A stretch of 64,000 nt of DNA from GCA-002712045 sp028112705 (GTDB lineage: Bacteria > Pseudomonadota > Alphaproteobacteria > Rhodobacterales > Rhodobacteraceae). Of this stretch, positions 15,812 to 25,017 are shown one piece after another. Both the position numbers and the translations under genes were made by a program. Each line of letters opens with the position of its first letter. Position 1 is the stretch's first letter. The notes under the pieces are model-generated. The model did not search any database, was not told the DNA's origin, and saw only the letters and a list, made by a program, of their open reading frames with translations. The stretch is taken from the NCBI GenBank assembly GCA_028112705.1, contig JAOGYN010000001.1, forward strand, positions 124,001 through 188,000, read 5' to 3'.

Positions 15812-15860
15812 ACTGTTAATCAATTGGTCGTAGGTTCGATCCCTACCGCCGGAGCCAATT
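15812..15860 (+). repeat. attR: 49-bp direct repeat
   Basis: Perfect copy of 2875-2923, representing the anticodon arm to CCA of tRNA-Asn without its 5' half. It marks the right end of the element. Confidence 0.93.
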
Positions 15861-16429
15861 TTTATAATATTAACAGTATGGTGTAGTGCGTTCTTAATGT
15901 GCTATTGCTTTATAACAAAAGTTATAAAGAGTTATATAGTTTTTTAAACTGTACGTCTGACTGATTAAAAGCTTCAAAAACTAGATTTGATTCAGCCAAT
16001 TTCTTATTTTGGACCCGAAACGTCTTCTAAATTTAAATTAAGTTCACGACTTTGATTTAACTGAGTACGTCACCTACCATGAAACTTTGTTTTGTTTGCA
16101 GTAAATATCTGTCCACAACTTGCTGCACAGCGATCATTGTGACGAAGCCAGTTTGCTTTTGTAAGAAAATTTGTATGCGTGGGGCAGTATTTAGGTATTT
16201 TGAGTTAGACAATATTCATGAAGCGTTGTTTTCGAAGTATATCATTAGCATTCGTGATGCGGAGGTCACGGGTTCGTGTCACTTAAGCGGTACCATTAAT
16301 CTCAACAGCAAACAAAACAAATATGTATGGCAGTTATTATAAATAATGTAATATTCTATTGTAGAAGTTCAAATTCACATCTAAATATTCGATAAATAAT
16401 TTCGTTTTGCAACCATTCGGGAAAGAAAT
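15861..16429. other. Stretch between attR and the RTX gene
   Basis: AT-rich DNA without a convincing gene. An 87-codon frame at 16079-16342 lacks a ribosome-binding site and family features. Within it, around 16255-16300, a tRNA-T-arm-like phrase (GGTCACGGGTTCG) ends in a GCGGTACCA-like string, which could be a decayed tRNA 3' end, but the arms do not pair well. The promoter of the RTX gene should lie near its right end. Confidence 0.3.
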
Positions 16430-19400
16430 ATGATACCAAGCATCACTGCAGATGTCGAAATCAAAGGCAAACCCCATGCTGGAGGAACGCTTTATTTTGA
16501 AATATCTAACTATGAGGTCCCTTATGGAAATGCTCAGGAAATATGGCTAAATGAATTAGTTCGAGTTCAAAAACAAGAAGAAGCTATCTATGATGCTATG
16601 TCCCCTACGGAACAAGGTCTTTATTTAGCAGCATTGGAGAATGCCCAAAAGGATGTGCCCATGTACATTCCTGCCTCGGTTTGGGAATTAGAAGAAAGAA
16701 CGCTTGTGAATAAGTTTACGGCACAGTGGCTTAGAGATGGTGAAATAATCGAGGGGGCGACCTCTGCTCAATTAACTCTAACTGCCGATGACGTTGGAGC
16801 GCAAATAACGGTCTATCTTAACTTTACATCAACAGATGCGCTTCGGGACACTGACGGAGTGGTATGGAATACCGATGACGGCAATCCGAATAACGAAATA
16901 AGTGTCGACCACCTTGTTGTTAGCACTCCCACGACACCTATTTTGAGTGTAGTAGATGCCGCTGCCCTGACGACAAGTGCCTATAGTGACTTTAGCACGT
17001 TTATGTCTGGCGATGTGGTGACGTTTGGCGGTCTTCAGACAAATCATTTCCTAACCTCAGACATCGATAATGACGGTTGGGCTGAACTCTTCACAATATC
17101 GGACAACTCGGTTGATGTTTATACATTCGGATACGGAAGGTCATTCCCTAAACCTTTGTTACCCAATGTATACCAACAATCTATTTCCGTTTATGAAATA
17201 GGAATGTCAACCGGGTTGTCCGATTTCGGTTCCATATTTGAATCTAATTCCGAAAAAGTTCCAGATGGCTTTATGAGCTCTTCTATCACAATGGGAGATA
17301 TTGATAATGATAAAGATATAGACATTGTGATTAGCGATGACTTATTTGGAGGCCCAATTAAAACATTTTCAAATGAAGGAATTGACTCGAGCGGGGCAAT
17401 CATCTGGAGGGAAGCTACGCCGATCACTAATCCGTTTTCCGTTTACATAGATGAATTAGGCGGCATCTCATTAAGTGAGAAATATCAAGGTTTATTGGAT
17501 TACGATAATGATGGTGACCTTGACTTAATAACGCTTGGCAACCTTTTAGACAGTTATCCGTACATGGCTAAGGAGTTAGACGCAAACATATACAGGAATG
17601 ATGCAGGTGATTATGTTCATATAGAAGGTGAGTTAGAAGTAACACAGGTTTTGGTTGCTGCAGATTGGGATGATAATGGATACCTCCCCTCAGATTCGTG
17701 GGCTAAGCATATCACAGATAGCAGTGTTCTTCCTTCGTTTGACTATGGTGTTAATGAATGGGGCTACGCTTTCGCGACCAACGGCCACGGCACACATTTA
17801 TATTTTCCAGGGGATCTTGAAGTTCAGATGGACCCTTTTATTTTACCAAGCACTGCACAGAGTACATCGGTCACAGTGCTGCGGCAAAACGTTAACGGAT
17901 CGGATTATTATAAGGTTCTTGTGTCCAATTTCGATCAACCAAGTAAAGTTTATACCGTTATGCCGAAGTATGACGAGGAAACCAACTCGTTTGACGTTTC
18001 TTTCACGGAAACAAGCATTGGTTCCGGTAATACAAATAGACTTCTTTTCTACGATTTTGATCGTGATGGTGACTATGATGATATATTAGCATTAAATGAT
18101 GGTAGAAATGCAATCTACATTAATGAAGACGGCAATTATACCGACTATGGGTTTTTAGTTGGTTCAGATAATAAAAATACTGTAGATGTTACATTTTTAG
18201 ATTTCAATGATGATGGACAATTGGATCTTGTAGAAGGTAATTATAATGAAACTGATCACATTTTCGTAGGCAAGGGACAAGCCCAGTCTTTATGGGATTA
18301 TAATGCATACCTCCGCTCTGAGACGTGGGCTGAGTCTATTACAGATAGCAGTGTAAGTCAGTTGGGATCTGCAACAGTATACACTTTCGTTACCGACGGC
18401 CAAGGCACATATGTATATCTCCTTGACCACGATCTAAATGTTATGGACCATATTAGCTTACCAAGCACTACACAGAGTACGAAGGTCACGACCAGCATGG
18501 TAGATCAAAGCTCTGGAAAATTTGATGTTTTGGTGTCCAATTTTGATCAACCAAGTAAAGTTTATAACTTAAAAATGCATCACCGTGAAATTGTCCGAGA
18601 AGGTGTCCGTGAAGGTGTCACCATCCTTGAAGATCTCACGGTAAGCCCCCATTCTTTTAGTATCGACCAAACAAACTTTGATAAACTTCCTGGTGCAGAA
18701 GCTCAGACCATTGCGACTATGGCGCTTACTCATAACGATTTTGTTGCGCCTCAAAATGCCAATATCTATGGACCTCCTGATTCTGAACACGGGCTTGCTA
18801 TGTATCAAGACACGCAAAACTCATACAAAGCCTATGCGGTAGAACTAAGTGATGGTGCGTATATCCTAACTACTGGTGCATCCGCTCAGGATTTCACTGT
18901 CTCGTTCTCAGAATTTATTCAGTACCCCAAGTCGGTAGTTGGCTCCATTGCGACTTCGGCGCTTACCCATAACGGTTTTGTTGCGCCTCAAAATGCGAAT
19001 ATCTATAATCTTGGAGTTGATGATGGTATTGAGGGTCCAGCAGGTGTCTCTGGCGAGACTGCAGTTTCAGGCCACTTTGCTATCTATCAAGACACGCAAA
19101 ACTCATACAAAGCTTATGCGGTAGAGCTAAGTGATGGTGCGTATATCGTAACTACAGCTTATCCAAATGAAAATGATCTCATTATCAAAGATTTTGATAG
19201 CTTTTCGGGCCCCGATTTAGTGTTTGTTGGGACGCAAAATGCCGATGAGCTCATGATGAACACAGGGTATAACGAAGCTTATTTAGGACCTGGAGATGAT
19301 AAATTAACTGCAGGTGATGGCGGAAGTTGGATTAATGGAGGAGCCGGCGATGACGAGATTACTGGCGGTGCTGGTCAAGATAAGATTGTTGCTGATAACT

Positions 19401-20197
19401 TATTCTCTTCTGAAACTGGGGCGGATTTTGTAAAATCAGGCGGTGGAGATGATGTTATTTTTGTGCAAGGAAGTACTGCTTTTAACTCTTCTCTCGCAGC
19501 TGAGAATATCTCCTCCTCCACGCAAGTGGGCACTGGAGAAAACTTTAATCTCAACGGAATGGTTAAAGTCGAAGACGTTATCGATGGCGGTGCTGATGTA
19601 GATACGATTCAGCTTGGTGAAGGGAACATTGCCCTATTTCTACAAGATTCTTTCTCAGGTTTTCATGCCTCTGTGGCGCTTACAATGAACAGCAGGGGTG
19701 AAGAGGGTGTGGCCAGACTAGCCAACATTGAGAAGATCATGGGCAATGACAGTGAGTTAAACCTGATTGATCTCACATCAACTGATTACAGCCTAGCAGG
19801 TCAAGCCATTACCATTGATGGTGCTGGCGGTAGCGATATTATCTGGGGATCAGATGCAGATGAGATAATCATCGGCGGCGATGGAAATGATGAACTCTTT
19901 GGCGGTACTGGTACAAATGTCCTAACAGGTGGCACAGGTGCTGATGAGTTCCAGTTTACCCATACATCACAGGACACCTCTGTGACTGACTTTGATGCCT
20001 CACAGGGTGATGCTCTGAGGTTCTACAACGAAGGTGGGGCAGAGTTTGATAAGGGTAGCGTAGCCGCTAATTCAGCAGGGGATGGTATTATCATTGACTA
20101 CACTAATAAGAATCAAACCCACAGCTTGGACATCTCACTGGGCCTGACTGATTTTTCTGTAACGGATAGTTTTCTTACTAGTATTGAGATTATTTAA
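16430..20197 (+). CDS. Large RTX/FG-GAP repeat protein, predicted type I secreted
   Basis: A 1255-residue, acidic, repeat-built protein with no N-terminal signal peptide. An Ig-like stretch (about residues 95-140, WLRDGEIIEGATSAQLTLTA) precedes FG-GAP/VCBS calcium motifs such as DIDNDG (near 211), DIDNDKDIDI (290), DYDNDGDLDL (357), DFDRDGDYDD (543) and DFNDDGQLDL (591). Two internal pairs of longer repeats follow. RTX nonapeptides (GGAGDDEITGGAGQDKI; GGDGNDELFGGTG) lie near 955-985 and 1135-1180, and the end (SFLTSIEII) fits a type I secretion signal. It is likely a surface or released adhesin or enzyme carrier. No ABC/HlyD secretion genes are adjacent. Confidence 0.85.
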   Translation: MIPSITADVEIKGKPHAGGTLYFEISNYEVPYGNAQEIWLNELVRVQKQEEAIYDAMSPTEQGLYLAALENAQKDVPMYIPASVWELEERTLVNKFTAQWLRDGEIIEGATSAQLTLTADDVGAQITVYLNFTSTDALRDTDGVVWNTDDGNPNNEISVDHLVVSTPTTPILSVVDAAALTTSAYSDFSTFMSGDVVTFGGLQTNHFLTSDIDNDGWAELFTISDNSVDVYTFGYGRSFPKPLLPNVYQQSISVYEIGMSTGLSDFGSIFESNSEKVPDGFMSSSITMGDIDNDKDIDIVISDDLFGGPIKTFSNEGIDSSGAIIWREATPITNPFSVYIDELGGISLSEKYQGLLDYDNDGDLDLITLGNLLDSYPYMAKELDANIYRNDAGDYVHIEGELEVTQVLVAADWDDNGYLPSDSWAKHITDSSVLPSFDYGVNEWGYAFATNGHGTHLYFPGDLEVQMDPFILPSTAQSTSVTVLRQNVNGSDYYKVLVSNFDQPSKVYTVMPKYDEETNSFDVSFTETSIGSGNTNRLLFYDFDRDGDYDDILALNDGRNAIYINEDGNYTDYGFLVGSDNKNTVDVTFLDFNDDGQLDLVEGNYNETDHIFVGKGQAQSLWDYNAYLRSETWAESITDSSVSQLGSATVYTFVTDGQGTYVYLLDHDLNVMDHISLPSTTQSTKVTTSMVDQSSGKFDVLVSNFDQPSKVYNLKMHHREIVREGVREGVTILEDLTVSPHSFSIDQTNFDKLPGAEAQTIATMALTHNDFVAPQNANIYGPPDSEHGLAMYQDTQNSYKAYAVELSDGAYILTTGASAQDFTVSFSEFIQYPKSVVGSIATSALTHNGFVAPQNANIYNLGVDDGIEGPAGVSGETAVSGHFAIYQDTQNSYKAYAVELSDGAYIVTTAYPNENDLIIKDFDSFSGPDLVFVGTQNADELMMNTGYNEAYLGPGDDKLTAGDGGSWINGGAGDDEITGGAGQDKIVADNLFSSETGADFVKSGGGDDVIFVQGSTAFNSSLAAENISSSTQVGTGENFNLNGMVKVEDVIDGGADVDTIQLGEGNIALFLQDSFSGFHASVALTMNSRGEEGVARLANIEKIMGNDSELNLIDLTSTDYSLAGQAITIDGAGGSDIIWGSDADEIIIGGDGNDELFGGTGTNVLTGGTGADEFQFTHTSQDTSVTDFDASQGDALRFYNEGGAEFDKGSVAANSAGDGIIIDYTNKNQTHSLDISLGLTDFSVTDSFLTSIEII
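18716..19160 (+). repeat. Internal tandem repeat in the RTX gene
   Basis: Two near-identical modules encode ALTHNxFVAPQNANIY and, further on, YQDTQNSYKAYAVELSDGAY, at about 18721-18870 and 18958-19160. The second has extra residues inserted between the two blocks. An earlier, more diverged pair (ITDSSV to VSNFDQPSKVY) lies at about 17698-17950 and 18340-18570. Confidence 0.8.
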
Positions 20198-20718
20198 ATA
20201 TGCAGACTTAACTCAACTCTCCCTAACAAGGGAAAGTGTCCTGTTTAGGACATTATTAATTACGCATCATACTATAGTAAGGTGCTTATATCCTTTGACT
20301 ATCTCATTACTCGTCATACCATCACATGCCCCTGTACTAGTAACGGTTAGCTAAGCCTGATCTGTGTAACACTCCAACAATATATATCCCGTACACTCCC
20401 AGTGCCCCTGCATCCCCTCGTAATATAACATTTAAACGACTTACCACTGAGACACTTCATGAGAGACTCTACAAAGCTCACAGACAGCCTGTAACACGTA
20501 CAGAGTCCTCTCGTGAGGCATGACAGTCCAAATGACTCTGTATGACTCTTATATGGAATCTGGGAGCATATGCAGTTTAACAGGCATAGTGGGGTTCAGT
20601 AGACAACACAGTAGACAAAATGGTGCAGTTGACATCAAATAAGATTAGTAAGTAAAGTAGTTATTGATATTGCTTACATGAGTTACGAATTGGCGTTCCT
20701 TATAGGAAATTAACACTT
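20198..20718. other. Intergenic stretch after the RTX gene
   Basis: No gene supported. A weak inverted pair (TCTCCC and GGGA) follows the stop. A segment at 20546-20598 (CTCTTATATG to GGGGTTCAG) has a recognisable diverged copy at 29080-29132, close to another boundary remnant. It therefore appears to be element-end sequence rather than a remnant of a host gene. Confidence 0.4.
20546..20598 (+). repeat. Dispersed repeat, copy 1
   Basis: About 53 bp, CTCTTATATG to GTTCAG with the core GCATATGCAGTTT, matching 29080-29132 at roughly 80 percent by eye. Both copies lie within 200 bp of an att-like scar. Confidence 0.6.
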
Positions 20719-20800
20719 ACCGCCGAAGCCAATTAAAACAATAACCTAGCGTATATTCCGCTAAGCTTTTCTTGTTTGTAGGTTGCAAATGGATTACAAA
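20719..20800 (+). repeat. Decayed element boundary 2 (att-like scar)
   Basis: This stretch follows the left boundary of the current element in order: ACCGCCGAAGCCAATTAAAACAA (tRNA-Asn 3' end with one change), a damaged terminator stem with ATTCCGCTAAGCTTTT, then GGTTGCAAATGGATTACA, the arm repeats with 11-base spacing kept. Only the tRNA end, not the whole tRNA, is present. It looks like the relic of an earlier insertion. Confidence 0.75.
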
Positions 20801-20870
20801 AACTAAAAGTTCATTCATTTTAAATCACTTCACAAAGCCAAGTTAGATGATATGGTTTAAGTTCATTGAT

Positions 20871-20951
20871 TTAAGACAAAAAAGCCGCATAAGCTAATAG
20901 AACAAGGATTAAGACCAGAGAACCTCCGAAGATAATAAGAGCTTTTCTCAT
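20871..20951 (-). CDS. 26-residue single-helix peptide
   Basis: A tiny frame, MRKALIIFGGSLVLILVLLAYAAFLS, that is one membrane helix with a positive N-terminus. It starts one base after the stop codon of the 67-residue membrane protein gene on the same strand, so it could be co-translated. Too short for family assignment; included because of its tight coupling and clean helix. Confidence 0.35.
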   Translation of the reverse strand: MRKALIIFGGSLVLILVLLAYAAFLS

Positions 20952-20952
20952 T

Positions 20953-21156
20953 CTAAACACGCACATTAATAGTGTCGGCAAAAAAGCCAGCAACAAAGGC
21001 TGGGATAAACAAGGCGGCTATGGTTATTAGGCCTCCAGCGGGATGTAATAACTCTACTCCTAAAACATAATCAAGTATTGCGAACGGAATTCCTGCCATT
21101 AGGCCACCTAAAACCCCGATTACTAATGCTACTTGTAATTTTCTTTTCATGTCCAC
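20953..21156 (-). CDS. Small two-helix membrane protein, 67 aa
   Basis: Two membrane helices (LQVALVIGVLGGLMAGIPFAIL and GGLITIAALFIPAFVAGFFAD) joined by a short loop, with a basic N-terminus (MDMKRK). It resembles generic small inner-membrane proteins; no family is named. The 26-residue peptide follows at once on the same strand. Upstream lies a quiet stretch of about 250 bp. Confidence 0.5.
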   Translation of the reverse strand: MDMKRKLQVALVIGVLGGLMAGIPFAILDYVLGVELLHPAGGLITIAALFIPAFVAGFFADTINVRV

Positions 21157-21414
21157 ACCTGTTCCATAGCAGTTCTCATAGTCTCTAAGTTGTATCTACT
21201 GCTATAAAGAGACGCAACACTACTATCAGATTGGCCTACTAGAGTTTTTGACAGTTCATCTTGGTAACTAGTGAAGTATAACAAAAACTATACAGGTATT
21301 TTAAAAACGCCTAATCAATGAGTGTAATTTCTTAAGAGAATAATAATTATTTGATATTTTATATTATTATGACAATATTCAATTTATTGAATATTCATCA
21401 AGAAGGAAAGTCTA

Positions 21415-21516
21415 ATGCAAAACCTTAATCCGATAAACTATGTTTCTTCCACGATTCATGCGTCGGATGTGGATAGGGTTTTTGGAGCAAGCCGGCAATT
21501 ACTTGGCCCCACATGA
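21415..21516 (+). pseudogene. Short interrupted frame before the Rid gene
   Basis: An ATG with a good site (AAGGAAAG) opens a 33-codon frame (MQNLNPINYVSSTIHASDV and on to RQLLGPT), which meets TGA and then stays open in the same frame for 15 more codons (TRVAVIRNGSASPFK). This suggests either a real 33-residue leader or a gene cut by a stop. It lies 70 bases before the Rid-like gene on the same strand. Not recognised. Confidence 0.3.
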
Positions 21517-21588
21517 ACCAGAGTGGCCGTAATTAGAAATGGTAGTGCTTCACCTTTTAAGTAAAATTGAGATTGAGAATAACTTTTA

Positions 21589-22668
21589 ATGGCTCGTTCT
21601 TTTGTACCTTTTGAAACTCTCTGGGAAATGGCGATAGATACGCCATATTCTTTTATGGTCAAGGATGATAATTTAGCCTGGAGCTGTGGACAATTAGCTC
21701 TTGATAAAAAGTCACAGGTTATTGGCGCAAATAATATAGAAAAACAGAGTTATGTCGTTTGTGACTATATTTTAGAAATACTTTCACGCGCTGACATGCG
21801 CATTCAATCAGTAACTAAACTTCTCTTATATTACGTGGATACTGGTGAAAATAATCGTGATATGATGCTGGATATATTTCAGAAAAAATTTGGCGACAAT
21901 GTTCTCTTTGTGCCAATAAGAGTTCCACATTTTTATTACGATGGAATTTTACTAGAAGTAGATATTTACTGTAATACTGAAAAAAAACAGTATTTGGTTC
22001 ATAATCAAAATGGCGTATCAATTAACGCTATTTCTACAAATTTAGAGATATCAATGTTTGTCGAAGCAAAAAATAATTCAATAGAGTTTCTGATTCCAGA
22101 ACTAACGTCTTTTCTTTCAGATCTTAATGTAAACCTAGAGGCAATACTATCAGAACACTGGTTTGTGCCATCTGGTGACCTATTAACTTTTAATGACTGT
22201 ATAACGAAGGAAAGGCCAAATCTTGATTTGGGCGCGGTTATCAGTTCTGGCAAAGACACTGATTATATTTCAGGACACTTTATTTTAACAAGAGATGGGG
22301 TAGTAAGTTCAACAAAGACAATCGATATTGAAAACAGTGTAAGTCTTTTAATACGCCAAAATGATAATATGGCTTGGCTACAGGCGCGATCCCTCGATGT
22401 TACAAAGGGTGCAGTGGCTCAGACAGAGTTAATCATGGAAAGTATAGAAGCTGCCATTAAGCCGTTAAATTTAAGCTTCAAAGATATTGTAAAGTCTACC
22501 ACGCATTATGTTGGAGGCGATACGGCTGAGGAATTACATCAAAATATGGAAGTTAGGAACGCATATTATGAAAAGCCAGGCCCAGCTTCCACAGGTTTGG
22601 CCGTATTTGGAATATCAGACAATGCTAGTCGTATTGTAATTGATTTAACTTTACTCAAAGAAAGGTAG
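21589..22668 (+). CDS. Tandem Rid (YjgF/RidA-like) domain protein
   Basis: A 359-residue protein that appears to hold two Rid-type domains of about 120 residues around a middle linker. The first (LAWSCGQLALDKKSQVIG and VTKLLLYYVDTG) and the second (NMAWLQARSLDVTKGAVAQTE-type strand, DIVKSTTHYVGG and KPGPASTGLAVFGI) both follow the Rid pattern, but the arginine needed for imine hydrolysis by RidA (R in RPARxx) is replaced in KPGPAST. It is probably a non-RidA subfamily acting on another small substrate. A single cytosolic gene with no obvious operon partners. Confidence 0.6.
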   Translation: MARSFVPFETLWEMAIDTPYSFMVKDDNLAWSCGQLALDKKSQVIGANNIEKQSYVVCDYILEILSRADMRIQSVTKLLLYYVDTGENNRDMMLDIFQKKFGDNVLFVPIRVPHFYYDGILLEVDIYCNTEKKQYLVHNQNGVSINAISTNLEISMFVEAKNNSIEFLIPELTSFLSDLNVNLEAILSEHWFVPSGDLLTFNDCITKERPNLDLGAVISSGKDTDYISGHFILTRDGVVSSTKTIDIENSVSLLIRQNDNMAWLQARSLDVTKGAVAQTELIMESIEAAIKPLNLSFKDIVKSTTHYVGGDTAEELHQNMEVRNAYYEKPGPASTGLAVFGISDNASRIVIDLTLLKER

Positions 22669-22908
22669 TTTAAGCCTATTTCATAAAGGCAATTATTCGG
22701 TAAAAAATTTTATTTCTGTGAATATAATTTTATCTTAAACAAAAGTGAAACCCCAAAATACAAATCTAGTGTAAAGGTTAGATCATATGTGAGGCAAATA
22801 AAGAAGGGAACAGGGATCCAGATCTTATATATCCAGGACAGATATTTGAGATTCAAGTTTAATTAGGCCTTACAATTATTATTTTTTGCACTATTTCATC
22901 ACTATAAA

Positions 22909-24726
22909 ATGAAAAGTCTTGGCAGCCCAGAAGATCACCACGACCGAAAGGTTGAAATCCGAGTTATTGCTCGGGTGATGCCGTATTTATGGCCAAAGGG
23001 TCAGAATTGGGTAAAGTGGCGCGTCACACTTGCCTTGGTTAGCTTAGTCATGGCTAAAGTAGTTGCAGTTGCCACTCCAATGATTATGGGAGCCACAGTT
23101 GATATTCTTTCTGGTGACGGTGGTGCTAATAGGCTCTTTATGCTTGGAGCAATTGGCTTAACAGTTGCTTATGGGTTGTCTCGTGTTTTAGAAAGTGCAT
23201 TTCAACAATTGCGAGATGTTGTCTTTGCCAAAGTTGGCCAACGCGCCCTTCGGCAGGTAGGTTTAGAGACTTTTAATCATATTCATAATATGTCATTGCG
23301 ATACCACCTCAGCCGTCAGACCGGTGGTTTGAGTCGAGTAATGGAACGCGGTGTAAAAGGCGTCTCATTCCTTTTGCGTTTTCTTCTGTTTTCTATCGGT
23401 CCTTTGGTACTTCAGCTTGTTCTTATATCAATTGCTTTAGCGACATTTTTTAATATTAGATATCTTGGTGTCATTGCTTTGTCAGTTGTTGCTTACGTTA
23501 GTTTTACTGCAGTGGTTACAGAGTGGAGAGTGAAAATTCGCAAAGTAATGAACGATCAAGATAAGGATGCCAATCAAAAGGCTATCGACAGTCTTCTAAA
23601 CTTTGAAACTGTGAAGTATTTTAGTGCTGAAATGCGTGAGTCAGGTCGTTATAATGCCGCAATGAAGGGTTATGAAGCGGCAGCTATCAAAACCTCGTAC
23701 TCTCTGGGTTTTATTAATATTGGCCAATCCATAATTATTAATACCGCAATGGTTGCAGTTATGATTATGTCAGCTCAAGATGTTGCTGTTGGCCGAGCTA
23801 GCGTAGGTGCATTTGTCGCCGTAAACGCATATATCATGCAAGTGATGATGCCATTAAACTTTCTTGGTTTTGTATATCGCGAAATTCGTCAAGCTTTAGT
23901 TGACATGAGTGAGATGTTTATCTTGTTGGAGCAGCCGCCTGAAGTACAAGATAAGGACGCCGCTCCGGCTTTGGAAGTGAGTGGTGGGTGCATCGAGTTT
24001 AGGGATATACATTTTTCGTATGATGCTGAACGCCCTATCCTTAGAGGCGTAAGCTTAAAAGTAGAGCCTGGTCAAACGTGGGCCATTGTTGGTCCGTCTG
24101 GATCTGGTAAATCCACCTTGGGTCGTTTATTGTTTAGGTTTTATGATGTGACTGATGGCGCTTTATTAATCGATGACCAGGACATACGCGACATAACACA
24201 GCGTAGCTTGCATGAGGCGGTAGGTGTAGTTCCTCAAGATACAGTACTTTTTAATGATACTATTTACTATAATATTGCCTATGGTCAGACAGGTGCGACT
24301 CCGGATCAGGTTAAAAATGCAGCAAAAGCAGCACAGATACATGACTTTGTAAAAAGCCTTCCTATGGGTTATGAAACGACTGTTGGTGAACGGGGGTTAA
24401 AGTTATCTGGGGGCGAAAAACAAAGAGTGGGGATTGCCCGTACTTTACTTAAAAACCCTCCAATTCTGTTGTTAGATGAAGCAACATCTGCTCTTGATTC
24501 AGAAACTGAACATGAAATTCAAGACAGCTTAATTGAAATGGGGCAGGGACGAACCGTCCTCACTATTGCCCATAGACTTTCTACTGTCGTGCATGCAGAT
24601 CGTATTGTGGTTTTGGAGAGTGGTCAGATCGTAGAGCAAGGTCGTCATGATGAATTACTGTTGAAGGCTGGTCGCTACGCCCACCTTTGGAATTTACAAT
24701 TGGCGGAAAATGGCACACATCTATGA
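22909..24726 (+). CDS. Atm1/HMT1-type ABC exporter
   Basis: A 605-residue half-transporter with six membrane helices in residues about 40-330 and one ATPase domain: Walker A GPSGSGKST at 395-403, signature LSGGEKQR, Walker B ILLLDEATSALD and switch histidine in IAHRLST. The membrane part (MPYLWPKG near the start; LNFLGFVYREIRQALVDMSEMF) is that of the Atm1/HMT1/ABCB7 family, which exports glutathione-linked sulfur compounds or metal conjugates from the cytosol. Length is normal for the family. A homodimer is expected. It stands alone on its strand. Confidence 0.88.
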   Translation: MKSLGSPEDHHDRKVEIRVIARVMPYLWPKGQNWVKWRVTLALVSLVMAKVVAVATPMIMGATVDILSGDGGANRLFMLGAIGLTVAYGLSRVLESAFQQLRDVVFAKVGQRALRQVGLETFNHIHNMSLRYHLSRQTGGLSRVMERGVKGVSFLLRFLLFSIGPLVLQLVLISIALATFFNIRYLGVIALSVVAYVSFTAVVTEWRVKIRKVMNDQDKDANQKAIDSLLNFETVKYFSAEMRESGRYNAAMKGYEAAAIKTSYSLGFINIGQSIIINTAMVAVMIMSAQDVAVGRASVGAFVAVNAYIMQVMMPLNFLGFVYREIRQALVDMSEMFILLEQPPEVQDKDAAPALEVSGGCIEFRDIHFSYDAERPILRGVSLKVEPGQTWAIVGPSGSGKSTLGRLLFRFYDVTDGALLIDDQDIRDITQRSLHEAVGVVPQDTVLFNDTIYYNIAYGQTGATPDQVKNAAKAAQIHDFVKSLPMGYETTVGERGLKLSGGEKQRVGIARTLLKNPPILLLDEATSALDSETEHEIQDSLIEMGQGRTVLTIAHRLSTVVHADRIVVLESGQIVEQGRHDELLLKAGRYAHLWNLQLAENGTHL

Positions 24727-25017
24727 AGGTCTAATAGCCATAGGATGCATCTTTGCAGGTAGGCCATAGATGAACTAGATGGCAGTACCGCATGCTTTAC
24801 GCTCGACTTTCAGGAATTGAGCAGCAGAAAAAGATTATGACAGAGACATGGCTGAAATACAGCTTGCACATACTGTTGGTAGCTAAGCCAAGACAATTGT
24901 ATTTAACTCGTCCAAACTCTTATTATTAAACGATAAGGGACCCCTAAAACTGAAAATTAGAGGTACCGCATTTGCATGGTTAGGTAAGTGAGTAATTAGA
25001 CGGTGAGTAGGGAAGTC
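24727..25017. other. Intergenic, nothing recognised
   Basis: A 290-base stretch between the convergent Atm1-like and DUF411 genes. I see no gene, tRNA or clear terminator. Confidence 0.4.

Larger units (their letters stand above)
2875..15860. mobile_element. Integrative element in tRNA-Asn (about 13 kb)
   Basis: Bounded by a perfect 49-bp direct repeat. At the right end it encodes an integrase, a small protein overlapping it, an AlpA-type regulator and a primase-helicase, the usual core of a P4-like satellite or integrative plasmid. The left three quarters hold cargo: LRR, URO-D, LytM-like, Sel1, membrane proteins, DUF2779 nuclease, a zinc-ribbon protein and a DMSP lyase. No capsid, terminase, relaxase or type IV secretion genes are seen, so movement would depend on a helper. 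The integrase is at the end far from the intact tRNA. The 11-bp-spaced GGGTTACA repeats next to both ends look like recombinase arm sites. Confidence 0.9.

Noticed and set aside
16255..16300. tRNA-like 3' end (GGTCACGGGTTCG then GCGGTACCA)
   Set aside because: The T stem does not pair properly after TTCG, and no anticodon arm or acceptor partner is found; kept only as a possible decayed scar.
16079..16342. An 87-codon frame between attR and the RTX gene
   Set aside because: No ribosome-binding site, cysteine-rich random-looking composition and no family. It overlaps a tRNA-T-arm-like string, so it is more likely non-coding.
18716..19160. CRISPR-like repetition
   Set aside because: The repeats are in frame inside a single protein gene, only two copies, with no regular spacers.
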